Source of the DNA: Liopterus haemorrhoidalis
Lineage: Eukaryota; Arthropoda; Insecta; Coleoptera; Dytiscidae
DNA length: 64,000 nucleotides
Reading direction: 5' to 3'
Assembly (NCBI GenBank): GCA_963971575.1
Contig: OZ020616.1
Span: 26,082,306 to 26,146,305 of the forward strand
A program made the position numbers and the translations under genes. The notes under the pieces are model-generated. The model did no database searches and was not told the origin of the DNA. It worked only from the letters and a program-made list of their open reading frames with translations. Shown piece by piece: positions 21,590 through 30,632 of this stretch; the stretch's first letter is position 1; the number at the start of each line of letters is the position of its first letter.

Positions 21590-23225
21590 TTAGCTAGTGT
21601 CTGTTAGTGATCTGGGTAACACTGTGATGTCATTTTTCCTAAGGTTCTCGTGATTGGCTAACTGGGGACTCTTCAGGTCTCTTGATTGACAGGTATTTTG
21701 CAGATTTGTTCTTTAAGAATCTACGAATATAATTATATATAGAAATGTGTAGGATTTCGTAGGCACAAACAAGAAACTCTAGATACTCCTATATCCTTTG
21801 ACTGATATCAACAATATTTTGCAGTTTTATTCTCTAAGAAACTGCGAATAAAATAACTTATAGAAATGTCTAGGGTTTCGTAGGCATAAACAAGAATCTC
21901 TAGACACTCCTATATCCTATGATCGGTATGAAAAATATTTTGCAGATTTATTTTCTAAAAATGTGCGGATAAAATGTAATATAGAAATTTCTACGATTTC
22001 GTAGGCATGAACAAGAAACTATAGATATTCTTATATCCTTTTACTGATATCAACAATATTTTGCAGATTTAATCTCTAAGAATCTACGAATATAATTACA
22101 TACAGAAATGTCTAGGGTTTCGTAGGCTTAAACAAGAAACTCTAAACCCTCCTATATCCTACAATCGATATGAAAAATATTTTGCAGATTTATTCTCTAA
22201 GTATCTACAAATATAATTACATACAGAAATGTCTAGGATTTCGTAGGCATTAACAAGAAATTCTAGACAATCCTATATCCTTTGATCGATATAAACAATA
22301 TTTTGCAGATTTATTCTCTAAGTATCTACAAATATAATTACATACAGAAATGTCTAGGATTTCGTAGGCATTAACAAGAAATTCTAGACAATCCTATATC
22401 CTTTGATCGATATAAACAATATTTTGCAGATTTATTTTCTAGGAGTCTACGAATATAATTGCATACATAAATGTCTAGGATTTCGTAGGCATAAACAATA
22501 GACTCCTATATCCTTTAACCGATATGAACAATATTTTGCAGATTTATTCTCTAAGAATCTATGAATATAATTATATATAGAAATGTCTAGAGTTTCGTAA
22601 GCATAAACAAGAAACTCTAGATACTCCTATATGCTTTGGCCAAAATATAAACAATATTTTGCAGATTTATTTTCTAAGAAACTGCGGATAAAATTACGTA
22701 TAGAAATGTTAAGGCTTCGTAGGTAATGTTTCGTAGGCATAAACGAGAAACTTTAGACAGGCCTGTATTCTTTAATTAAGAATTTACGAATATAATTATA
22801 TATAAAAATATCTAGGGTTTCGTAGCCATAAAAAATAAATTTTAGACACTGTTATATCCTTTGACCGATTTGACAAATATTTTGCAGATTTATTCTCTAA
22901 GAATCTACCAATATAATTACATACAGAAATGTCTAGGGTTTCGTAGGCACAAATAAACGTCTCAAATTATTTTTAGTTTTAACAATATAAATGTAATGTA
23001 CTGAGTAAAAATGAATCGTTTTAATCATAAAAAAATTATGAATAACTATATTAGCAAGTATCTGTATGTAGTGTCGGTAACAGGATGTCAATTTTTCCTA
23101 AGGTTCTCGTGGTTGGCTAACTGGGGACACCCTGTCTCTTGATTGGCAGACAGGTGACACCCTCTCCCGTGATTGGCTAACTGGTGATATCCTGTCCCGT
23201 GATTAGCTGACCGGCGACGAAATTA
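21590..23225 (+). repeat. Tandem array of ~121-bp units between duplicated flanks
   Basis: About 10 units with period near 121 bp from 21690 to 22960, marked by AATATTTTGCAGATTTATTC at 21813, 21934, 22054, 22176, 22297, 22419, 22530, 22653 and 22876, each followed by TTTCGTAGGCATAAACAAG. Related flanks sit on both sides: TCCTAAGGTTCTCGTG then TTGGCTAACTGGGGAC at about 21635 and again at about 23097. After the second, GTGATTGGCTAACTGGTGA-type units of about 30 bp repeat three times (to 23220). All lie between the env stop and the polypurine tract. Confidence 0.9.
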
Positions 23226-23279
23226 ACATACGTTAAAAAATAAAACCAAATACATGTACAAACAATTGAAATTTTTATA

Positions 23280-23458
23280 TTATAAATCCGTCATTGTTGA
23301 CGGGTAATAACCTAGTAATATAATAATGATTAATACGATTATTACAAAAGATTTAATATGACCATGATCATCTTTTACTGTTGTTTCATGTATTCTTGGA
23401 ATTTCTTTAATAATAACATTTTCCTTATCTATTTGCTTTAATTCTAAAGTACTGTTAC
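23280..23458 (-). pseudogene. env: env gene of the errantivirus-like provirus, C-terminal piece (membrane anchor)
   Basis: The minus strand is open from the insertion junction to a TAA at 23280-23282. It shows a hydrophobic anchor (FVIIVLIIIILLGYY) and a short tail, as in the transmembrane end of insect errantivirus envelope proteins. It is the end of the gene whose body lies at 50032-51480. The frame on the two sides of the 26.6-kb insertion agrees across the duplicated ACTGTTAC. Confidence 0.75.
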
Positions 23459-23698
23459 TAGGGATGGGAATTTATTAGTGAATATCGATATATGCGCGAT
23501 TCGATATATGGTAAGTGTGATATCGATTTTCGATATATATCAAAGTAAAAATATCGATATTTTCGATGTATCGAAATAACTAACACGTAACATGTAAGAT
23601 ATATAAGTATATGTATGTTGTCGATCTCAGAAGTATGAATATGTAGTTTATTAGATTCCGGGATAATAGGTCAGGAACAAAGAATTACTCAGTATTGA

Positions 23699-23742
23699 CG
23701 TAAAACTAGTTTCGATAAACTTGTAGTATCTTCTTCAGTTAC
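23699..23742 (-). ncRNA. Hammerhead-like motif, left Penelope arm
   Basis: On the minus strand GTAA, CTGAAGA, a weak stem II (GATA/TATC), GAAAC, TAGT, then TTAC. Stem I GTAA/TTAC pairs. Mirrors 46252-46294 and shares its one extra A after the first core box. Confidence 0.4.
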
Positions 23743-24398
23743 ACTACATAATTCAAAACAGAGAAATAATACAAATTAGGAATTATACAGTAAATTGGTC
23801 ACTTGTGTCTTAATTAAATATAAAACTTACTCAATAGTGTCACATTTGAAGTGATGTGAATAGTCCTCCTCCAGATGAGGGTGGATAATAAAAAACTGTC
23901 ACGTGTAATTTTGGAAGTTTAGATAAATTTGTAATAAGATTATTAAGTTGCTATGGAATCGACGTTTGACAGTGGCGATAAATAAAACAAAACGAATCTG
24001 TTTGGAAGGTTTTGTACTTTTTTTTTTTTTTTTGGAGATTTTAATTATTAAAGACAAACTGAATCAATGAAATTTTGAAGAATAATTGCTCTTATTTAGA
24101 AGGAACCTTTATATATTGATTCAGCCGCATTTTGCGAAGTTCACAATTATTATAGGAAGCCGTAAGACGGAAATTATCCCCATTTTAAATAAAATAAAAA
24201 AAACATATAATTGTAATAAACGCCGTATTATCAAACGGGTAAGACATTTTCGTAATATTATATTTTCATAAATAATATTACGTTTAACTAATTAATTTTT
24301 CCTAATTACAGCGTTTTTGGTATTGTATATTTAGTAATTTTATTTCTGGAAACCATCTGCAAAATTTAATTTGAGGAATCTGGATAACGAATTTGGTC

Positions 24399-25733
24399 GG
24401 CTCCGTGAAGTTAGCAGTCCACTGAAAGCACTAACGAAAATTCGTCGGACATCCGTTAGTGCTTCGTTAGTGCCTGTTAGTGCTTCTAAAAAAATCGTAT
24501 TCACCCTAAACGTTTTCGAAAAAAAAAGCAATTCAAAATGGACTGCTAACTTCACGCTTCGTTGGAAGCACTAACGAAAATTCGTCGGCCATCCGTTAGT
24601 GCCTCGTTAGTGCCTGTTAGTGCTTCATTAAAATTTGTAGCCACCCTAACCGTTTTTGAGATATTGAGCATTCAAAAAAATAAGCGTGAATTTAGCAGTC
24701 CACTGAAAGCACTTACGAAAATTCGTCGGCCATCCGTTAGTGCCTCGTTAGTGCCTGTTAGTGCTTCATTAAAATTTGTAGCCACCCTAACGTTTTTGAG
24801 AAATTGAACATTCAAAAAAATAAGCGTTAAGTTAGCAGTCCACTGAAAGCACTAACGAAAATTCGTCGGCCATCCGTTAGTGCCTCGTTAGTGCCTGTTA
24901 CTGCTTCATTAAAATTTGTAGCCACCCTAAACGTTTTTGAAAAATTGAGCTTTCAAAAAATCGACCGTGAAGTTAGCAGTCCACTGAAAGCACTAACGAA
25001 AATTTGTCGGCCATCCGTTAGTGCCTCGTTAGTGCCTGTTAGTGCTTCATTAAAATTTGTAGCCACCCTAACGTTTTTGAGAAATTGAACATTCAAAAAA
25101 ATAAGCGTTAAGTTAGCAGTCCACTGAAAGCACTAACGAAAATTCGTCGGCCATCCGTTAGTGCCTCGTTAGTGCCTGTTACTGCTTCATTAAAATTTGT
25201 AGCCACCCTAAACGTTTTTGAGAAATTGAGCTTTCAAAAAATCGACCGTGAAGTTAGCAGTCCACTAAAAGCACTAACGAAAATTCGTCGGCCATTCGTT
25301 AGTGCCTCGTTAGTGCCTGTTAGTGCTTCATTAAAATTTGTAGCCATCCTAACCGTTTTTGAGAAATTGAGCATTCAAAAAAATAAGCGTAAAGTTAGCA
25401 GTCCACTGAAAGAACTAACGAAAATTCGTCGGCCATCCTTTAGTGCCTGGTTAGTGCCTGTTAGTGCTTCATTAAAATTTGTAGCCACCCTAACCGTTTT
25501 AGAGAAATTGAGCATTCAAAAAAATAAGCGTGAAGTTAGCAGTCCACTGAAAGCACTAACGAAAATTCGTCGGCCATCCGTTAGTGCCTCGTTAGTGCCT
25601 GTTAGTGCTTCATTAAAATTTGAAGCCACCCTAACTGTTTTTGAGAAATTGAGCATTAAAAAAAATAACGTGCAGTTTGCAGGTCATGAAAAGCACTAAT
25701 GGAAATTCATCGGCCAACCGTTTGTGCCTCGGT
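24399..25733 (+). repeat. Left foldback arm, 141-bp tandem array (outer part)
   Basis: About 9.5 units with period 140-142 bp. Each has GGCCATCCGTTAGTGCCTCG, then GTTAGTGCTTCATTAAAATT and TTGAGCATTCAAAAAAATAA. Within a unit the octamer GTTAGTGC recurs two or three times at 10-11 bp spacing. The array is continued after the BEL element by about 2.6 units at 33288-33655. Confidence 0.95.
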
Positions 25734-25850
25734 TGTGGAGACGTACTGGTATAGTAACCATATAAAACAATTGGCAAAGTGTGCCATGCATTGTCAACAA
25801 AAATAAATGAAGTGTGTTAGAAATAATAATTCATACCGTTGTGTAATTTG
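25734..25850 (+). repeat. BEL 5' LTR, first part
   Basis: Identical in layout to 33047-33163. Cut at ATTTG (25846-25850) by the Copia insertion. The second part is 30373-30491. Confidence 0.93.
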
Positions 25851-26008
25851 TATTAACAGAGTGATTTTATGCAGTGATTAACGTTTATTAATAATTAATA
25901 TATTTACAACACTATTTTTACATATGACATATCGTATACACTATTTGACAACAACGTTACTATGGATACATATATACATTTTGATTGTACAGTAATTTAA
26001 TTATAACA
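25851..26008 (-). repeat. Copia 3' LTR
   Basis: 158 bp, on the element strand TGTTATAATTAAATTACTG ... CACTCTGTTAATA. No difference from 30210-30367 seen by eye. Confidence 0.95.
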
Positions 26009-26015
26009 CACCCCC

Positions 26016-29000
26016 TCAATCAACATTTTGTATATATGTAGACATATTAAGTTTTCTTACACATAACTTGTGCTTTTCCAAATTTAAACTTTTTGTTAAA
26101 ATGTCTGCAGTCATATCTTTTGTTGAAATGTATTCAATACTCATTATTCCATTTTCAACAGCTTCTCTGATAAAATGATGTTTTAAGTCAATATGTTTAC
26201 TTCTCGTATGATAAACATTATTCTTGGCTAGAAGTCCTGCTCCAACGTTATCACAATATATTTTTAAGTTGTTCTGGTCCATGTTTAATTCCTGTAAAAT
26301 ATTTTTTAAATATATCATTTCCTTAGTAGTCTCACTTAACGCCATGTATTCTGCTTCAGTGCTTGAAAGAGCTACTGTTTTCTGTTTTCTAGCTTCCCAA
26401 CTAATTGGTGCACCTGCCAAAATAAAAACATATCCTGTATATGACTTTCTATCATTTACGCATGATCCCCAGTCTGCATCTGAATAAGCTTCCAATTTAT
26501 TTCCAGTTTTTCTGTATTTAAGTCTATAATCCATGGTTCCTTTTAAGTATTTTAAAATGCGTTTTGCAGCTGTCCAGTGTTCCTTACCATAATTAGTGTT
26601 GAACTGGCTTAAATAATTGACTGCAAACGTTATATCAGGTCTTGTTCCAACAGATAAATACATCAAAGATCCAATCAAATTTTGATATGGATATTTTTCC
26701 ATTATTTCTTCCGATTTCTTCTCTGGTTTCGCAAGTTTTAATCCTGTTTCTAATGGAGTCTTTGTAGGATTTGAATTTTCCATGTGGAATCTTTCCAAAA
26801 GTTCTATTATGTATTTTTTTTGTGATAATTCTACACCCCCTGATTCCGTATGTGTAAATTCAATTCCTAAACAATGTTTAATTTTTCCCAGATCTCTTAA
26901 TTCAAAAATATTAGATAATTCCTTTTTAAAATTTTCTATGATTTGTAAATTATTACCTGCAATTATTATGTCATCAACGAAAATTGCAATTAATATTGTG
27001 TCTCTTCTTGTTTTTCTGAAATAAATACATGGTTCTGTTTTCAATTGTGTTAAATTCATTTCTTTAAGTTTCATTTCTAGCTTTTGATTCCATTGTCGTC
27101 CAGATTGTTTCAAGCCATAAATTGATTTCTTTAATAGACAAGTCTTCTTCTCCTTTTTCTTAATTTCTTCTAGCCATTCCTGAGCAGTATTTTTGGTTTC
27201 AGTGTCTGTTTTTCTGTTATTAATTATTTCATTTAAAGATTCTTCTAATTCCTTTGGAATCTTCATATAAATTTCTTCGTCAATATCACCATTTAGATAA
27301 GCAGATTTTATGTCTATATGGTGAATATCTAAATCAAATTCAGCTGCTAGTGCCATAATAAGGCGTATTGACTTTAATTTAACAACCGGTGCAAAAGTTT
27401 CATGGAAATCAATCCCAGGAATTTGTTTGAAACCTTGCGCGACTAATCGGGCTTTTCTTCTTTCAATAGTTCCGTCAGAATTGTACTTATTACTTAAAAT
27501 AAGTCTACACCCAACTTCTTTTCTCTTTTCCGGAAGGTCTACTATCTTCCATACTCCATTTTTTATCATAGAAATAAATTCATCACATATTGCTTGTTTC
27601 CAGTCTTCTCCATTTTCACCATTTAGTGCTTCTTGACAGGATATTTCCATCGCAGCAACTAATTCTTCTTGTGGTTTTTCATTTTCATCTTCTATTATTT
27701 CAGAAGTTTCAATATATTCGTCATTTTTCTTTCTATTCCTACATTTTACAACTTCATGTTCTTTATATGTAGTTATTTTTGTGCATTTCCTTTTTGGTCG
27801 TTCCATTTTTCTTGTGTCTTCTAACCTTGTTGTTGTTCTTCTCTCTTCATTTTGTTCTATTGTATCATAATTTACAACATTTTTTTTAGTTCCAGTTTTT
27901 TGATCTGTTATTTTCTTTCCTCTATTATTATAAATTGAAAACTCTAATTCATTTTCTTCATTATGAGTATTCTTTTCTTCGTCGTTGAATAAATTTTCGT
28001 CTATAAAATTTTCATATTCATTCCTTTGTTCATACCTATCAATAAATTTAACATCTCTACTTTCAATTATTTTGTGTTCTTTCGGCGACCATAATCTATA
28101 GGCTTTTGCATTTTGTGAATAACCTAAAAATATACATTTCTTGGCCTTTTCTTGAAATTTTGACTTTCTTGGTCTTTTATCTAGTACGAAAGCTATACTT
28201 CCAAATTTTCTAAAATAACTTACTGTAGGACGTTTTCTAAACCATAATTTAAAAGGTAATTTTTGTTCACTTGTCACACATCTATTTCTTATATAGTTAG
28301 CAACTGATATTGCTTCTGCCCAAAATGCCGGTGACAATCCTGATTGTATTAATAAACATCTTGCCATTTCAACCAATGTTCTATTTTTCCTTTCAGCTAT
28401 TCCGTTTTGTTCAGGAGTATAATTAACTGAAAGTCTTCTTTTAATACCATTTTCTCTCAAAAATTTATCAAAATTATTGTTGCAGTATTCCTTTCCGTTA
28501 TCTGATTGCAAATACTTTATTTTTCTTCCAGTTTGATTCTCTACTAAATTTTTATATTCTTTAAAAGTTTCCAAAGCATCGCTTTTGTGTTTCAAAAATC
28601 TTACTTCACACCATCTCGATTTGTCATCGATAAATGTAATAAAATATTTTGACCCGCCAAGTGAATTTGTTTTCATTGGTCCACAAATGTCACTATGAAT
28701 AATTTCTAATACATTTTCAGTTTTTTCCGAAATAGATTTTTTGAAATGTCTCCTCGTCATTTTTCCTTTTAAACATGTTTCACACTTATTAGCTTCTTTA
28801 TTCTTGTAAATTTTCAGACCATTTAGCAGTTTGTGTCTTTCCATATATAGTAAACTTCCATAATTAATGTGTCCTAATCTTTCATGCCAGTCATATAAAC
28901 TATTTCTCTCTGTTGCTAAATTTATATGTTCTAACATTTCTGAAACTATATACGTATCTTTCTTCTTCTTCGCAGTTATTATGATTTTTCCATATTTATC

Positions 29001-30140
29001 TTTTACTTTCGCATCATATTTATTAAATTCAACTGAATATCCGTTATTTGTTATCTTTGAAACTGATAATAAATTTGTACGTAGATCTGGTACATACAAT
29101 GTGTTTTTCAGTGTTATATCTTTTGGGTATCTACCATTACTTAATTTTAAATTAATATTACCTTTTCCTTCAATTCCTGTTGAAGTGTTATTTGCCAGAC
29201 TAACTTGATTTTTTATTATATGGAAATCATTTTCAAATTTATTTTTATTTCCACACATATGAGAGGTACATCCGCTATCTAAACACCATTCATTTTCTTT
29301 ACAGATATTAATACTAGAAGGTTGGTTTGGTATACCATAACCAGTACATTCTTCTTTCTTAACAGCATAAAATGTTTCATTTTTTCTATCCTCTCCACAC
29401 CAACTTTGATTTTTCAATTTACAGTCTGATCTTTTATGTCCTGGTTTTCCACACTGATGACAGTTATACTGAAAATAATTTTTACTATACTTCGATGTAA
29501 ATTTGTTCCTGTTAAATTTCTTTTTAGCGTACATTGCTCCTGTATTTGAATTTTTATCAATTCTTGCTTCGTATTCTTCAATTATTTTAATTTTTAATTG
29601 TTCAATTGAAGGTAATTGGTCTCTAGATTCAATAGCACATCGAAAATTTTCAAAATTTTCTGGAAGACTATATAGCAGAATTATAACTAATAATTCTTCA
29701 TTAATATCTATTTCCATGTCATAAAGTTTGTCTACAATTTCCATAAATCTTCTTATATAATCCTTGACGTCTTCACTTTCTTCCATTTTGCAAAATAATA
29801 ATTTTTTTAACAATGTTGCCTTTTTTGCAGGCCCTTTTGACTGATATATGTCATGTAGTTTCATCCATATTTCATTAGAAGTATTACAGTTTTTAATTTG
29901 ACGTAATTCAGAAGGATTTATTGATAAAATTAAGTCTGCTTTTGCTTTCTCATCAGCATCATCCCATAATTCTATTAATTCATCATTTTTATCATCACCT
30001 TCAATTTTCGTCGGTCTTTTATTTTTTCCGTTTACGTATTTCCAGGTATCATTTTTAATTAATAGTGCTTGAACCTGTATTTTCCATGTATCAAAATTTT
30101 CCTTACCCAAAGTTGCAATTCTCAAACTTATATTATTCAT
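26016..30140 (-). CDS. Copia gag-pol polyprotein, intact
   Basis: 1374 residues from ATG at 30140. Order: Gag (1-220); zinc knuckle CHQCGKPGHKRSDC (227-240); protease with WCLDSGCTSHMC (catalytic Asp 288); integrase zinc part (WHERLGHINYG, CETC, 418-456) and catalytic D484 (IHSDICGP), D547 (LQSDNGKEY), E583 (AERKNR); acidic linker 700-830; RT with HHIDIKSAYLNG (941-951) and FVDDIII (1054-1060); RNase H with AYSDADWGS and ALSSTEAEYMAL. Integrase before RT is the copia order. No stop or frameshift. It makes Gag particles, copies its RNA and inserts the cDNA. Confidence 0.97.
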   Translation of the reverse strand: MNNISLRIATLGKENFDTWKIQVQALLIKNDTWKYVNGKNKRPTKIEGDDKNDELIELWDDADEKAKADLILSINPSELRQIKNCNTSNEIWMKLHDIYQSKGPAKKATLLKKLLFCKMEESEDVKDYIRRFMEIVDKLYDMEIDINEELLVIILLYSLPENFENFRCAIESRDQLPSIEQLKIKIIEEYEARIDKNSNTGAMYAKKKFNRNKFTSKYSKNYFQYNCHQCGKPGHKRSDCKLKNQSWCGEDRKNETFYAVKKEECTGYGIPNQPSSINICKENEWCLDSGCTSHMCGNKNKFENDFHIIKNQVSLANNTSTGIEGKGNINLKLSNGRYPKDITLKNTLYVPDLRTNLLSVSKITNNGYSVEFNKYDAKVKDKYGKIIITAKKKKDTYIVSEMLEHINLATERNSLYDWHERLGHINYGSLLYMERHKLLNGLKIYKNKEANKCETCLKGKMTRRHFKKSISEKTENVLEIIHSDICGPMKTNSLGGSKYFITFIDDKSRWCEVRFLKHKSDALETFKEYKNLVENQTGRKIKYLQSDNGKEYCNNNFDKFLRENGIKRRLSVNYTPEQNGIAERKNRTLVEMARCLLIQSGLSPAFWAEAISVANYIRNRCVTSEQKLPFKLWFRKRPTVSYFRKFGSIAFVLDKRPRKSKFQEKAKKCIFLGYSQNAKAYRLWSPKEHKIIESRDVKFIDRYEQRNEYENFIDENLFNDEEKNTHNEENELEFSIYNNRGKKITDQKTGTKKNVVNYDTIEQNEERRTTTRLEDTRKMERPKRKCTKITTYKEHEVVKCRNRKKNDEYIETSEIIEDENEKPQEELVAAMEISCQEALNGENGEDWKQAICDEFISMIKNGVWKIVDLPEKRKEVGCRLILSNKYNSDGTIERRKARLVAQGFKQIPGIDFHETFAPVVKLKSIRLIMALAAEFDLDIHHIDIKSAYLNGDIDEEIYMKIPKELEESLNEIINNRKTDTETKNTAQEWLEEIKKKEKKTCLLKKSIYGLKQSGRQWNQKLEMKLKEMNLTQLKTEPCIYFRKTRRDTILIAIFVDDIIIAGNNLQIIENFKKELSNIFELRDLGKIKHCLGIEFTHTESGGVELSQKKYIIELLERFHMENSNPTKTPLETGLKLAKPEKKSEEIMEKYPYQNLIGSLMYLSVGTRPDITFAVNYLSQFNTNYGKEHWTAAKRILKYLKGTMDYRLKYRKTGNKLEAYSDADWGSCVNDRKSYTGYVFILAGAPISWEARKQKTVALSSTEAEYMALSETTKEMIYLKNILQELNMDQNNLKIYCDNVGAGLLAKNNVYHTRSKHIDLKHHFIREAVENGIMSIEYISTKDMTADILTKSLNLEKHKLCVRKLNMSTYIQNVD

Positions 30141-30193
30141 ATTTTCTTTTTTTTTTTTTATACATATATTGTTTCCGCATTAAATTATCAACA

Positions 30194-30209
30194 CTCTGGG
30201 CCCATAACC
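30194..30209 (-). other. Copia primer-binding site
   Basis: GGTTATGGGCCCAGAG on the minus strand, directly after the 5' LTR. Copia elements prime with a fragment of initiator Met tRNA, and this matches that site. Confidence 0.85.
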
Positions 30210-30367
30210 TATTAACAGAGTGATTTTATGCAGTGATTAACGTTTATTAATAATTAATATATTTACAACACTATTTTTACATATGACATATCGTATACAC
30301 TATTTGACAACAACGTTACTATGGATACATATATACATTTTGATTGTACAGTAATTTAATTATAACA
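30210..30367 (-). repeat. Copia 5' LTR
   Basis: 158 bp; carries the element promoter in the family. Ends in CTGTTAATA before the primer site. Right neighbour is ATTTG, then the rest of the BEL LTR. Confidence 0.95.
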
Positions 30368-30372
30368 ATTTG

Positions 30373-30491
30373 TAGTAATTTTGTGTGTGTTTTATTAAAT
30401 TATATTAATTTTTATCGTTTACACCAGTATATTTTTTAAAGAACCTGGTAGTCTCATTAAGACGGGTAGTTTTTTTGAGTACTACACGACA
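30373..30491 (+). repeat. BEL 5' LTR, second part
   Basis: TAGTAATTTTGTGTGTG ... CTACACGACA, matching 33164-33282. Followed by TTG and the primer site at 30495. Confidence 0.93.
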
Positions 30492-30632
30492 TTGTGGCGA
30501 CCGTGACAGGACTTACGTTAGTGATACGTATGCTAAAATATTGGTGTAAATAACTGTAACAGAGTGCAACCAGTGTAATATTGTGCAAGGTTGGTGTTGC
30601 GAAGTTGCAGTTGCATAAAAATTATTGAGAAG

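Larger units (their letters stand above)
25851..30367 (-). mobile_element. Ty1/copia retrotransposon, complete
   Basis: 4517 bp. LTRs of 158 bp at 25851-26008 and 30210-30367 look identical. Flanked by ATTTG (25846-25850, 30368-30372). On the minus strand the 5' LTR is followed by GGTTATGGGCCCAGAG (30194-30209), the same type of primer site as Drosophila copia (initiator Met tRNA fragment). Purine tract GAGGGGGTG precedes the 3' LTR. One open polyprotein frame. All parts needed for movement are visible, so this is a recent insertion and perhaps still active. Confidence 0.96.

Noticed and set aside
21590..22960. CRISPR-like array
   Set aside because: Units of about 121 bp are repeated over their whole length with no unique spacers, in a eukaryotic setting. 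It is a plain tandem repeat.
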